63,192 nucleotides of DNA from Faecalispora jeddahensis (GTDB lineage Bacteria > Bacillota > Clostridia > Oscillospirales > Acutalibacteraceae). Both the position numbers and the translations under genes were made by a program. The stretch lies in NCBI RefSeq assembly GCF_000577335.1, contig NZ_CBYL010000020.1:1-63192 (forward strand). The letters run 5' to 3'. The notes beneath the pieces are model-generated. The model was not told the DNA's origin. It did no database searches and worked only from the letters and a program-made list of their open reading frames with translations. Below are positions 54,777 through 62,954 of the stretch, piece after piece. The number at the start of each line of letters is the position of its first letter. Position 1 is the first letter of the stretch.

Positions 54777-55790
54777 TTATCTCTTCCGCGCCTTGTAGTA
54801 TTCCGACGGCATAGTTACCTCCAGCCGCTTTCCGGTTCCGTCCACCACGCAGTCAAGCGGACTGTCCGCCACATGTACCGGCATGTTCGTCTCCTGAGAG
54901 ATCAGCATGTCCAGGCCGCGCAGCAAAGCGCCGCCGCCGGTGAGCATGATGCCGTGGTCAATGATATCCGCAGAAAGCTCAGGCGGGGTTTTTTCCAGCG
55001 TGCTCTTTACCGCATCCACGATCAGTGCAAGCGGATCGCTCAGGGCCTCGCGCACCTCGTCGGCATGGATCGTCACGTTCTTCGGCAGGCCGTCGAGCAG
55101 GTTGCGGCCCTTGATGACAACGGAAGCATCCTTGGTTTCTTCGGTGGGGAACGCCGAGCCGATGGAAATCTTGATTTCCTCAGCGGTGCGCTCACCGATG
55201 AGAAGATTGTACTTTTTCTTGACGTAGGAGATGATCGCCTCGTCGAATTTGTCGCCCGCCACGCGCACGGAACAGGAGGTGACGATGTCGCCGAGCGAAA
55301 TCACGGCCACCTCAGTGGTGCCGCCGCCCAGATCGACCACCATGCTGCCGGTGGGTTCCGCTACGGGCAGGCCCGCGCCGATCGCTGCGGCCATGGGCTC
55401 TTCAATCAGATCCACCTGGCTCGCGCCGGCCTGACGCGCGGCATCCTCCACGGCGCGGCGCTCCACCTCGGTAACACCGGAGGGGATGCACACCACGATG
55501 TGGGGTTTGCTGAACATATTTGATTTGGTTGCTTTCTTGATGAAATGCTTAAGCATTGTCGCGGTGATGTCGAAGTCGGCAATCACACCGTCTTTCAGCG
55601 GACGAACCGCCACAATGGAACCCGGGGTGCGGCCGATCATTTCCTTGGCCTGCGTACCGACAGCCAAAACCGTGTCGGAGCGGATGTCCACCGCCACAAC
55701 CGACGGCTCGCGCATCACGATTCCTTTTCCTTTCATGAACACCAAAGTATTGGCTGTCCCTAAATCGATTCCAATATCCTTTGCAAACAT
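54777..55790 (-). CDS. mreB: Rod shape-determining protein MreB
   Basis: Actin-like ATPase, 337 residues. It begins [18 protein letters not shown] (phosphate-1) and shows [15 protein letters not shown] (phosphate-2) and [12 protein letters not shown] (adenosine). Start at 55790 has AAGGGGAA about 8 nt upstream; a long open extension upstream is not family-like. First gene of mreB-mreC-mreD-pbp2, directing side-wall peptidoglycan synthesis. A typical Clostridia mre order. Confidence 0.94.
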   Translation of the reverse strand: MFAKDIGIDLGTANTLVFMKGKGIVMREPSVVAVDIRSDTVLAVGTQAKEMIGRTPGSIVAVRPLKDGVIADFDITATMLKHFIKKATKSNMFSKPHIVVCIPSGVTEVERRAVEDAARQAGASQVDLIEEPMAAAIGAGLPVAEPTGSMVVDLGGGTTEVAVISLGDIVTSCSVRVAGDKFDEAIISYVKKKYNLLIGERTAEEIKISIGSAFPTEETKDASVVIKGRNLLDGLPKNVTIHADEVREALSDPLALIVDAVKSTLEKTPPELSADIIDHGIMLTGGGALLRGLDMLISQETNMPVHVADSPLDCVVDGTGKRLEVTMPSEYYKARKR

Positions 55791-55992
55791 GGATGTTCCC
55801 CTTTCATTCCCGCCCGTTTTATGTGAATCAAAAATCATTGATAGAGTTTTCCTGTCAATTCCTGAAAAAAGGCGCAAAAACCCAATTAGTCCGAATATCC
55901 CTATTATAACCGCTGAACCGTCATTTCTCAACAGGAATCCGAAATAATCACAAAAAATTCATTTTTTTGAAAGAAATCATTTGCAAGAAAGA

Positions 55993-56241
55993 TCATAGAT
56001 TTTTCTCTTCCTGTTTTGGCGGGCGCACGTAGGGCAGCATTTCTATGCAGCACGCTCCGAATTTTTGAAAATTGGCGCGCGCTTTGTTCAGGGTGATCCC
56101 GTGGTTTTCGTCGCTCGCCTCGTCCGGGCCGCCAAGAAACACGTCGTTTTCCCAATAGCAGACGGGACAAATATAGGCGATGGCCTCTTCCTGCGCAACG
56201 GGGAAAGTCAGGCAGCCGCAGCAGGGGCATGGATGATTCAT
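55993..56241 (-). CDS. CPCC-type cysteine-rich protein
   Basis: An 82-residue protein with CPCCGCLTF at 5-13 and CPVCYWENDVF near 25-35, followed by GGPDEASDENHGITLNKAR. This is the cysteine-rich CPCC pattern, a probable zinc-binding small protein of unknown function. It is 67 nt after the ABH gene stop on the same strand. No further clues. Confidence 0.8.
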   Translation of the reverse strand: MNHPCPCCGCLTFPVAQEEAIAYICPVCYWENDVFLGGPDEASDENHGITLNKARANFQKFGACCIEMLPYVRPPKQEEKNL

Positions 56242-56308
56242 GGGAATTCCTCCATTCAGGTCTTTGCCGAAATGTGGATTGCCGCAATTGCCTGCCGTAA
56301 AACGCCGG

Positions 56309-57016
56309 TCAGTGCAGGCTCTGCCTGAGCCATGCGGAAAAGGCGGCGAGATGCTCCGGCGTGTGAAAAAAGTGCTCTCCTCCGTTTACAACCTCCAGCT
56401 TGCAGGGAAAGCGCCGGGTGAAGGCATCGATGGTGTCCCGCTCGCACAGGGTGTCGTTTTCGCCGTACAGAACTGCGGTTTCGCTGTCCCAGTGCTCGAT
56501 GGGATGTTCCCTGACATAACTGTAGTAATCCCAGTACAAAGTCTGGCCGATGGGCGTTTGAATTTCGCCGAGCTTCTGCAGCCGCTCTTCGGTGACCTCA
56601 AACCAGGTCATCATATTCTCAATGATGCGGCGCATATCCACTACGGGGGAAAGGAACAGCGCCTGATGGAGCGGTTCCGCATGATATTCGAGCAGGCTGA
56701 AATAGGCTCCCATACTGCAGGCGAACAGGCTGATCTGCTGCCAGCGGCTTTTCGCGTAGTCCATTACCTTCCGCAGATCGCGCACGCAAAACTGCACCTT
56801 GCAGGGCGGCTGTGTGCCGACGCGTTCCCCGTGCTCCGGCAGGTCGAAGCTGATCACCTGAATGCCGCGGAGCGCGGCCTCCTCGGCCAGCAGCCGGATG
56901 ACGGTGTCTTCCTTGTTTGAGAGATTGCCGTGCACGGCAAGAAAAACCCGGTCGGAGGGTTCGCCCCAAACAACGGCAGGAATTTGGTCTATGAGAAGCT
57001 TTTGTGTTTTCATCAT
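56309..57016 (-). CDS. Alpha/beta hydrolase
   Basis: A 235-residue alpha/beta hydrolase. VFLAVHGNLSNKED marks the oxyanion loop, VISFDLPEHGER the next strand, the nucleophile elbow is FACSMGAYFS with Ser at the AXSXG position, an Asp follows in GENDTLC, and the catalytic His is in GGEHFFH. No signal peptide; likely a cytosolic esterase or lipase of unknown substrate. Second member of this fold in the window, unrelated to the one at 20.6 kb. Confidence 0.85.
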   Translation of the reverse strand: MMKTQKLLIDQIPAVVWGEPSDRVFLAVHGNLSNKEDTVIRLLAEEAALRGIQVISFDLPEHGERVGTQPPCKVQFCVRDLRKVMDYAKSRWQQISLFACSMGAYFSLLEYHAEPLHQALFLSPVVDMRRIIENMMTWFEVTEERLQKLGEIQTPIGQTLYWDYYSYVREHPIEHWDSETAVLYGENDTLCERDTIDAFTRRFPCKLEVVNGGEHFFHTPEHLAAFSAWLRQSLH

Positions 57017-57124
57017 GGTTGTTTCCTTTATCTAAGTATCAGTTTGGCCGTTTCGTAAGCGGCTTAGACATGCTCAAACGGTTCGGATTTGATAGCAGGC
57101 GGTCAAGCCTGATTTTATGCTATC

Positions 57125-57367
57125 TTACTTTGTGTATTCTATAATATCTTCCACTTCGCATTCAAGTACAAAACAAATCCTGGCCAGGATATCAATATCA
57201 ATTTTTTCTACCCGATTCTTGTACCACTTATCCACCACTTCAAATCGGGAATCGATTTTACGGGCAAGATAATTTCTGGTCATCCCCCGAGAGTCTAGCA
57301 ACTCCTTTAACTTGAAGTTTATTTGTCCATATTTCTTTCGCTGTAATACAGAATTTGTTTTGCTCAT
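57125..57367 (-). CDS. Cro/CI-type helix-turn-helix regulator
   Basis: An 80-residue DNA-binding protein with a helix-turn-helix at about 18-70: FKLKELLDSRGMTRNYLARKIDSRFEVVDKWYKN...LARICFVLECEVEDIIEY. Divergent from an AbrB-type gene; a 20-bp dyad between them covers the abrB promoter, so it may regulate that gene and itself. No toxin-antitoxin partner is evident. Confidence 0.85.
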   Translation of the reverse strand: MSKTNSVLQRKKYGQINFKLKELLDSRGMTRNYLARKIDSRFEVVDKWYKNRVEKIDIDILARICFVLECEVEDIIEYTK

Positions 57368-57409
57368 TTTAATATCACCTCAAATAGATACTACATTTAA
57401 AGTTACTTG

Positions 57410-57450
57410 TTGACGATTCGCATATTGATAGTTACTATATAAATAGTAAC
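57410..57450 (+). promoter_or_regulatory. abrB promoter with operator dyad
   Basis: TTGACG (57410-57415) and TACTAT (57433-57438), 17-bp spacer. The dyad GTTACTATATAAATAGTAAC (57431-57450; perfect 8-bp arms, 4-bp centre) overlaps the -10 box. A half site GTTACT recurs upstream near 57402. The arrangement fits repression by the divergently encoded helix-turn-helix protein or by the AbrB product. Confidence 0.65.
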
Positions 57451-57469
57451 GTAATATAGGAGGATTAAA

Positions 57470-57763
57470 ATGGAGCAAAAAGGAATCGCAAGAAAACTGG
57501 ATAAGCACGGTCGGATTGTAATACCGATTGAAACAAGGCAGTTATTGGGCTGGACAGCGCATACTCCCATTGAAATCGGCCAATTGGGACGCTATATTCT
57601 TCTGTATACACAGGGAGAAAGCGACGCAAAACCAGCTCCGGCACGGGAAAATCCGGTTCTGAGGGAAACAGAAGAGATGCTGGGGAAATTGTCAGATCAG
57701 GATCTGCTGCTGGCGTGGGATATTCTGCATCGTCTTGCAAAACAGCAAAAAGGAACAGAATGA
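57470..57763 (+). CDS. AbrB/SpoVT-family regulator
   Basis: A 97-residue protein whose first 50 residues form a swapped-hairpin AbrB domain: ARKLDKHGRIVIPIETRQLLGW... IEIGQLGRYILLYT. The remainder is a helical extension, probably for oligomerisation. AGGAGG lies 8 nt before the ATG. Transition-state type regulator of unknown targets, divergent from the helix-turn-helix gene. Confidence 0.87.
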   Translation: MEQKGIARKLDKHGRIVIPIETRQLLGWTAHTPIEIGQLGRYILLYTQGESDAKPAPARENPVLRETEEMLGKLSDQDLLLAWDILHRLAKQQKGTE

Positions 57764-58029
57764 AAAAGCTTCGGTACATACCGGTTTTTTTCCGACCCGC
57801 CTGAAAAAGAGGAAAGGCCGCTGCGCCGCCCGCCAAAAAGGTGCCGCAGCGGCGGGTCTCTTGGGAGAAAGACACACAGAAACTGCAGCCAACCAATAAA
57901 GGTTGACTGCAGTTTCTGTATGTTTTGCTCGACGTTGACGCAGGATGAAAGCGGGAGTATTTATAGTAAAATAGGGCCTTCATCCACGAACTGCGTGTCG
58001 GGGTTCCCGGCGGACAGTGCGTCAATCAC
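57764..58029. other. Gap with hairpins between abrB and AhpD-like gene
   Basis: No gene. Three hairpins are visible: a short CGGTA/TACCG followed by TTTTTTT (57775-57793), likely the abrB terminator; GCCGCTGCG with CGCAGCGGC (about 57812-57857); and AGAAACTGCAGCCA with TTGACTGCAGTTTCT (about 57877-57917) with T-rich flanks on both strands, likely the terminator of the minus-strand AhpD-like gene. Confidence 0.5.
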
Positions 58030-58446
58030 TCAAATTTGGCAGCTTGCCTCTAAGCCCAGCAGGGCGCCAAATCTTTGACAAGCCGTGATAAAACAAATCA
58101 GCGCCAAAAGCTCTGCGATCTCGCTGTCTGTGAATACTTCTTTCAGTGCGTTGATTTCGTCGTCGCTGATATGTGTTTTGCTACTGGACAGATCTGCGGC
58201 ATGGACAGCCAATTGTACCCTTGAATCGGTTCTGTTTTTGGAAGGAGCTCCCTTAGCCATACAGTATTCACAGCCGTTATGAAAAGCCAGAGTGCGCCGA
58301 ACCTGCTCTTTCAGCTCTGCGGAAAATGTATCGCTGGAATAAATACAGTTTTCCAGTGAGACCCATTTCTCCAAAATGTCTTTGTTATGTCCCAATAGCT
58401 GTTGAAACGGGGTAAGTCCATTCTGCGAAAAAGAAATGCCTGCCAT
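58030..58446 (-). CDS. AhpD-like carboxymuconolactone decarboxylase-family protein
   Basis: A 138-residue helical protein with the AhpD-like motif FHNGCEYCMAKGA (CXXC) following RTLAFHN. Family members have peroxidase or decarboxylase activity; the CXXC favours a redox role here. It lies divergent from an Lrp-type regulator gene, which may control it. No substrate evidence. Confidence 0.8.
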   Translation of the reverse strand: MAGISFSQNGLTPFQQLLGHNKDILEKWVSLENCIYSSDTFSAELKEQVRRTLAFHNGCEYCMAKGAPSKNRTDSRVQLAVHAADLSSSKTHISDDEINALKEVFTDSEIAELLALICFITACQRFGALLGLEASCQI

Positions 58447-58583
58447 AATTCTTCCTCCTTACATGATGTGTTCCGTTGACAAATCCATTATAGCAGGAGT
58501 ATATTTAAAATAGTATTTCGTATGATATCATATTGTTGTGTTTATATTGCTGTTGATACTTATATTTTGAAAGGATATTCCAA

Positions 58584-59027
58584 ATGAAAATAGATGAAAT
58601 AGATGTGCGGATTTTGCAGGAGCTGCAAGCCGACAGCCGGATTTCTATAAGAGAGTTATCGAAGCGGGTCAATCTTTCACCGCCTTCTGTCACCGAGAGG
58701 GTGAGAAGGCTTGAGGATCATAATATTATTGAGGGGTATACGATTCGTTTGAACAAAAAGGAACTTGGCTTTGGAATCGATTGTATCGTTCAAGTTACCA
58801 TGAAGGATGGGCAATACGAGAAATTTAAAAGTTTTATTCAGGATGATAAACACAGTGAATGGTGTTACCGGATTGCGGGCGCCGCATGCTTTATCGTCAA
58901 ATTGTCAGTTCCTTCTTTAGAGGATATTGAACAGTTCATCAATGCCGTATCCTCATATGCTCAAACCAATACATCCATTGTTTTTTCGAAAGTGGAAGTC
59001 AATGATCGTATCGATAAATTCTTATAG
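58584..59027 (+). CDS. Lrp/AsnC-family regulator
   Basis: A 147-residue regulator. The N-terminal winged helix-turn-helix is IDEIDVRILQELQADSRISIRELSKRVNLSPPSVTERVRRLEDHNIIEGY, and the C-terminal RAM domain (about 65-140) shows the usual ligand-binding beta-alpha pattern. AAAGGA lies 9-10 nt before the ATG. Divergent from the AhpD-like gene, with a TATGATATCATA dyad (58521-58532) between them. Confidence 0.9.
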   Translation: MKIDEIDVRILQELQADSRISIRELSKRVNLSPPSVTERVRRLEDHNIIEGYTIRLNKKELGFGIDCIVQVTMKDGQYEKFKSFIQDDKHSEWCYRIAGAACFIVKLSVPSLEDIEQFINAVSSYAQTNTSIVFSKVEVNDRIDKFL

Positions 59028-59147
59028 ATCGGATTCTGCGCCGTTTGATTGTTTCGGCATTTCGTGGCGGCTTGTCGATCCAACGGTGTTTTTGTTTCGT
59101 CTTTGTTTCCCCTCAGCTTGTATTCGGATTCTCCTCCCATTACAAAT

Positions 59148-59185
59148 AAAAAGAGTCGGTTCAAAAGAACCGGCTCTTTTTTGGA
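59148..59185. terminator. Terminator shared by lrp and symporter gene
   Basis: AAAGAGTCGGTTC (59150-59162) and GAACCGGCTCTTT (59167-59179), 4-nt loop, A and T runs on the sides. It can terminate both convergent transcripts. Confidence 0.75.
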
Positions 59186-59242
59186 TTCCCCGAAAGGGCT
59201 TTATAGCAGTTCGCGGAGCTTCTTCCGCAGAAATTCAGAGCC

Positions 59243-60640
59243 TTAATCCTGGTCCGAATCCGGGGAATATACCTCGCCGCTCTCCCAGCTTTTTGTCAGC
59301 TTGGCGACGACCCCTCCAAGAAGGATCAGAGCCAGAATATTGGGAATCACCATCAGTCCGTTAAACAGGTCCGCGAGGCTCCATACCAGGTCAACCTTCA
59401 GCGCACAGCCGATGCCGACAAAAGCGGAAACCAGAACGGCGTATAAGGAAACCGCTTTTTTTCCGAAAAGATATTTCACGTTGGCAAGGCCGAAAAAGTA
59501 CCATCCCATAATGGTTGCGAAAGCGAAGAAAAAGACGCAGATCGCAATAATCACATACCCGAAATGACCGAACACCTGGGAAAAAGCGGCCTGTGTCAGT
59601 TCAATGCCGGTAACGAATTCCCCCTTTGTATCGGTGGAACCCAATACCCCCGAGGTTAAAATGGCCAGAACGGTCAGAGGGAGCAGAACGATCGTGTCGA
59701 TAAATACGCCCATCATGGCAACAAGACCCTGCTCGCAGGGATTTTTGACCCGGGCCAGAGCGTGCGCGTGAGGGGTGGAGCCCATACCGGCCTCATGCGT
59801 GAACAGTCCGCGCGCGATGCCGAACCGGATGGCCTGCTGCACGCTTACACCCAAAATACCGCCCAAAACCGCCTGAGGATAAAACGCGCCGACGAAAATA
59901 TCGTAAAATGCAGGGATGATGTTGCGGAAGTTGATAAAGATCACAACCAGAGAGGCCAGGGTGAAGAAAATCGCCATAAAAGGAACCACCTTTTCCGCAA
60001 CGGCGACAATGCGCTTAACGCCGCCCAGGAAAACCAGCAGAGAGATCAGCGCGAGTCCGCCGCCGACAAATTCGGAGGGGATTCCGAAAGCCGCCTCCAT
60101 GGCTCCGCCGACGGAGTTAGCCTGCACCATATTGCCCATGAAGCCGAGCGCGAAGATGATCAAAACAGCAAATATGGCGGCAACCACTCTGCCCGCCGGC
60201 CCCTTGATGGCCGCACGGATATAGTAGGCTGGCCCGCCGACCAGCGTGCCGTTTACGGTGGTTTTATAACGCTGGGCAAGGGTGGCCTCCGCATAAATGG
60301 TAGCCATGCCCAAAATGGCGCTGACCCACATCCAGAAGACGGCGCCGGGGCCGCCGGAGACCATGGCGGTAGCCACACCCGCCAGATTTCCCGTTCCGAT
60401 TTGAGCCGATATCGAGGTAATCAGAGACTGAAAAGAGGTCATGCCCTCCTTTTCACTCGCTTTCTTTCCGCTGAAAGTGATCGAGCCAAAGGTAGAGCGA
60501 AAGCTCTGCTTGAATTTTCGGAATTGTATGCCTTTGGTCAGAATCGTAAAATAAATGCCGACGCCGCAGAGCAGAATAATTAAAAAAACATTCCATAATA
60601 CCCCATTAATACTGTTGACTAGATGAGAAAACCATTCCAC
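59243..60640 (-). CDS. Sodium:alanine/glycine symporter (AGCS family)
   Basis: AGCS-family sodium/amino acid symporter of 465 residues with about 11 membrane segments. The signature SAQIGTGNLAGVATAMVSGGPGAVFWMW and the late GLFTHEAGMGSTPHAHA are diagnostic. The GTG at 60640 (family-like MEWFSHLVN) has GGAGGAG 7 nt upstream; the frame extends 246 nt upstream but that stretch is a riboswitch and terminator. The glycine riboswitch indicates control of glycine import by glycine. Confidence 0.92.
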   Translation of the reverse strand: MEWFSHLVNSINGVLWNVFLIILLCGVGIYFTILTKGIQFRKFKQSFRSTFGSITFSGKKASEKEGMTSFQSLITSISAQIGTGNLAGVATAMVSGGPGAVFWMWVSAILGMATIYAEATLAQRYKTTVNGTLVGGPAYYIRAAIKGPAGRVVAAIFAVLIIFALGFMGNMVQANSVGGAMEAAFGIPSEFVGGGLALISLLVFLGGVKRIVAVAEKVVPFMAIFFTLASLVVIFINFRNIIPAFYDIFVGAFYPQAVLGGILGVSVQQAIRFGIARGLFTHEAGMGSTPHAHALARVKNPCEQGLVAMMGVFIDTIVLLPLTVLAILTSGVLGSTDTKGEFVTGIELTQAAFSQVFGHFGYVIIAICVFFFAFATIMGWYFFGLANVKYLFGKKAVSLYAVLVSAFVGIGCALKVDLVWSLADLFNGLMVIPNILALILLGGVVAKLTKSWESGEVYSPDSDQD

Positions 60641-60720
60641 AATAAACACTCCTCCATAAGTTGAAACAAAAGCAGCCGGAAGAAAAGCGATGCCTGCCGC
60701 GGGGTATTTTGCGGATAAAC

Positions 60721-60750
60721 AAAAAAGCCAAACCATACAGCAATGGTTTG
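60721..60750 (-). terminator. Riboswitch terminator before symporter gene
   Basis: Minus strand: AAACCAT pairs with ATGGTTT (6-nt loop) followed by GGCTTTTTT. It lies about 40 nt after the second glycine aptamer and 80 nt before the start codon, fitting glycine-dependent termination or antitermination. Confidence 0.75.
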
Positions 60751-60790
60751 ACTCTGGATATGCAGCACAAAAAGGCCCAATCATCATGGG

Positions 60791-60958
60791 CACAGAGCTC
60801 TGTCCTTTTGCCTGAGAGATTAGCACGAGCGAGTCGAGCCTTACACCTTCGGCACCCAAAAAGGGATTCTCCAGAGTTACATCCATTCATAGTCCTCACC
60901 TGAACATTCAGGCACCTGAGAGTGTTACTCCTTCGGTAGGCCGCAGCCGTTTTCCTAC
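60791..60958 (-). ncRNA. Tandem glycine riboswitch
   Basis: Two adjacent glycine aptamers on the minus strand. Aptamer 1 (about 60890-60958) has CCGAAGGAG and CTCTCAGG; aptamer 2 (about 60791-60880) has CCGAAGG and CTCTCAGGCAAAAGGACAG, the classic glycine riboswitch core. A terminator follows. It precedes an alanine/glycine symporter gene. Glycine riboswitches before transporters often work opposite to those before gcv genes, reducing uptake when glycine is plentiful (inference). Confidence 0.93.
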
Positions 60959-60997
60959 GAACTTCTCTTGTTTCGGTAACTATATTCAATTTATTTT

Positions 60998-61026
60998 ATG
61001 GTATCATACGGATTCATTGAAGTCAA
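60998..61026 (-). promoter_or_regulatory. Promoter of glycine riboswitch transcript
   Basis: Minus strand: TTGACT (61026-61021) and TACCAT (61003-60998), 17-bp spacer. Transcription would begin near 60991, about 35 nt before the first aptamer. The -10 box is a weak match. Confidence 0.5.
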
Positions 61027-61184
61027 ATAGAGCTTTTGGCCGGCGGAGTGCGTTTTTTTGTGTGCTTTTGTCATAGAAAAAGACATTGCTCAGCGAGAGT
61101 CACCCCACGTTAAAGGGGAATTTCCTTCAACCTGCGCCCGGGGATTTTATCTCAACCGGCAGCGCAGTGATATGTAGAAATTAA

Positions 61185-61330
61185 AAACCGGAGCAAACTT
61201 TATGTTTGCTCCGGTTTGGTGTACCTGAAAGGATGCGGGTGTTCATACCGTTTTACGCCTGCGGCGGCAAGCCCGCGGCAGGGGCGCACGGTCTGAAGAA
61301 ATGCAGGGATACCCAGAGGATCGGCAACTG
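61185..61330. repeat. Intergenic repeat unit D with terminator hairpin
   Basis: A hairpin AAACCGGAGCAAAC (61185-61198) with GTTTGCTCCGGTTT (61204-61217) can end the minus-strand ECF S transcript. The sequence after it (CCGGTTTGGTGTACC...GAAAGGATGCGGGTG...) resembles the segments at 62113-62230 and 62955-63060. A further GC-rich dyad lies at 61260-61280. No gene is seen between 61027 and 61346. Confidence 0.5.
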
Positions 61331-61346
61331 ACAGGCGGGATTCACA

Positions 61347-61886
61347 TCAAGCATTTTTCCCCATCCATGCACGGAAGGAAGGAATCTTTTGCAGCACCGG
61401 GAACAGCACCAACGCGATCAGGATGCCGGATGCGCCCTGCACCACATTAAACGGTACACCGGCCGTCGCCGCGATTGCCGATGCTGCCAAATTGCTGCCG
61501 GAAGCCATTCCCAGGCCGATTTCATACAAATAATATCCGCCGACCATGATTGCTTCCCCCACGAAACCGCAGACCGCAATGCGCGCGCGGCTTTTTCCGG
61601 GCAGCACGCGGTATAAGATACCCGCCGCCACTGCCGACGCGGCTTTAATGATCAGCGTACCCACTGCATAGGACGCGTAGCCGGAAAAAACATCCGCAAG
61701 CATCGAGCCGATCCCAGCGGCCAGTCCGCCGATTTGGGGGCCGAGCAATATGCCGCACAGCAGCACCATGCCGTCACCGGGATGGATGTACCCGTTTGTC
61801 GGGGTCGGGATTTTGATCGCCATGGTCGTAACGCAGGTCAAAGCGGCAAACAGAGATGCGATGACGAGGCTTTTTGTGTTTTTCAT
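61347..61886 (-). CDS. ECF transporter S component
   Basis: A 179-residue substrate-binding (S) subunit of an energy-coupling factor transporter, with about six membrane segments. Typical S-component features include SLVIASLFAALTCV at the start, IPTPTNGYIHPGDGMVLLCGILLGP and a Gly-rich middle. Substrate unknown; the layout is most like vitamin or small-cofactor S components. The ATPases EcfAA' and EcfT must be encoded elsewhere. AGGAGGG precedes the start, and the dyad TTGAAACACCCAGTTTCAA overlaps its -35 region. Confidence 0.85.
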   Translation of the reverse strand: MKNTKSLVIASLFAALTCVTTMAIKIPTPTNGYIHPGDGMVLLCGILLGPQIGGLAAGIGSMLADVFSGYASYAVGTLIIKAASAVAAGILYRVLPGKSRARIAVCGFVGEAIMVGGYYLYEIGLGMASGSNLAASAIAATAGVPFNVVQGASGILIALVLFPVLQKIPSFRAWMGKNA

Positions 61887-61912
61887 TGGGGATCCCTCCT
61901 AGAATAGTTACC

Positions 61913-61954
61913 AGTATACCCCCGGATTGACCATATTGAAACACCCAGTTTCAA
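61913..61954 (-). promoter_or_regulatory. Promoter and operator of ECF S gene
   Basis: Minus strand: -10 TATACT (61918-61913). The matching -35 position (61941-61936, TTTCAA) lies inside the perfect dyad TTGAAAC-ACCCA-GTTTCAA (61936-61954). A dyad over a weak -35 box fits a repressor or activator operator. Confidence 0.5.
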
Positions 61955-62362
61955 GTTTTTTTATAGTATCAGATCATCCGGCACACAAGGCCGAGCGCTC
62001 GTGCAGGCCCGCTCATGTTCATACTAGTGCTCCATGCGGTTTTATGAGGGCTCTTCCCAACGGTGATGCCGCTAAGCTTATATGCAGAAATACAAAACGG
62101 AGCAAACATTAAGTTTGCTCCGTTTTGGCGCTTCCAAAGGAATCCGGGTGCTGACACGCGGTATCCGCGTTTTGCGAGCCCCTGCGTGTAGCCTGTAGCA
62201 AATTGCGGCTGTTTGTTCCAATCTGTACCGGGGATATATTCCTCTTGCGGCAGGCCAAAAAAAGCAGGACAGGGCGGCCGCCCTGTCCTATGGTTTGTAT
62301 TAATGCTGAAAAAAGATTTTTTAGAGGCACAATTACCGATAAAGCAGCTAATGGGAAGCTGT
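61955..62362. repeat. Gene-free stretch with repeat unit C
   Basis: No gene. A terminator-like hairpin AAAACGGAGCAAAC (62094-62107) with GTTTGCTCCGTTTT (62113-62126) is followed by unit C (62127-62220: GGCGCTTCCAAAGG... GTATCCGCG... GCGAGCCCCTGCG...). This matches, with changes, unit A at 62960-63060. Another GC hairpin (GGGCGGCCGCCC, 62271-62282) follows. Short frames here have no ribosome binding site. Confidence 0.5.
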
Positions 62363-62836
62363 TTAAAGGTCATGCCCAATTACCTCAAGCCAGCCGGTGA
62401 TCTCTTCCGGAGCGATCATGCCGTTTACGGCAATACCAGGCAGAATTTTGGAATTTGGACATGCTTTAGCGATATCATTTTCAATTTGGCCGAATCCACC
62501 GCCGCCATGCGTACAAAAAGGAATTACGATTTTCCCCGTAAAATCATGCTGTTGAAGAAAGCTTATAACTGGCGGGGCCATCGTTTTAAACCAGTTGGGA
62601 GTACCTATAAATATGATTTGATAATTGTCGATTGACTCATTGCCAGATATTAGCTTAGGGCAAAATCCGCGGGCAATCTGATTCCTTACTTCTTTAGCAG
62701 CTGTATTATAATCAAAAGAGTAATTCTTATCGGGAATGATTTCTCTGAGGGCTGCGCCCGTCTGTTTTGCTATTTCCAGCGCTACATGTTTTGTATTGTG
62801 GAAAAGCGAATAATAAGCAACCAGTGTGTTTTCCAT
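62363..62836 (-). CDS. Flavodoxin-fold protein
   Basis: A 157-residue flavodoxin-like protein. It begins MENTLVAYYSLFHNTKHVA, matching the FMN-phosphate loop of flavodoxins, and has FIGTPNWFKTMAPPV (second loop) and PFCTHGGGGFGQIEND (third loop). Start at 62836 has GGAGA about 9 nt upstream; an in-frame ATG at 62851 is a less likely alternative. It is likely an electron carrier or FMN-dependent reductase of anaerobic metabolism. Confidence 0.87.
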   Translation of the reverse strand: MENTLVAYYSLFHNTKHVALEIAKQTGAALREIIPDKNYSFDYNTAAKEVRNQIARGFCPKLISGNESIDNYQIIFIGTPNWFKTMAPPVISFLQQHDFTGKIVIPFCTHGGGGFGQIENDIAKACPNSKILPGIAVNGMIAPEEITGWLEVIGHDL

Positions 62837-62954
62837 ATACGTTGTCTCCATTGCCCAATTCCTGTTTATCTGTGTGGTGTAATAAACCAAATCTATTATA
62901 CCGCTATACTGCGCTTTCCAAAATAAAAAGTATACCGCATCTAGTCGGAAGGAT

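Noticed and set aside
60641-60886. N-terminal extension of the symporter frame
   Set aside because: The stretch holds the riboswitch end and its terminator, while a GTG with a strong ribosome binding site starts the family-like sequence at 60640.
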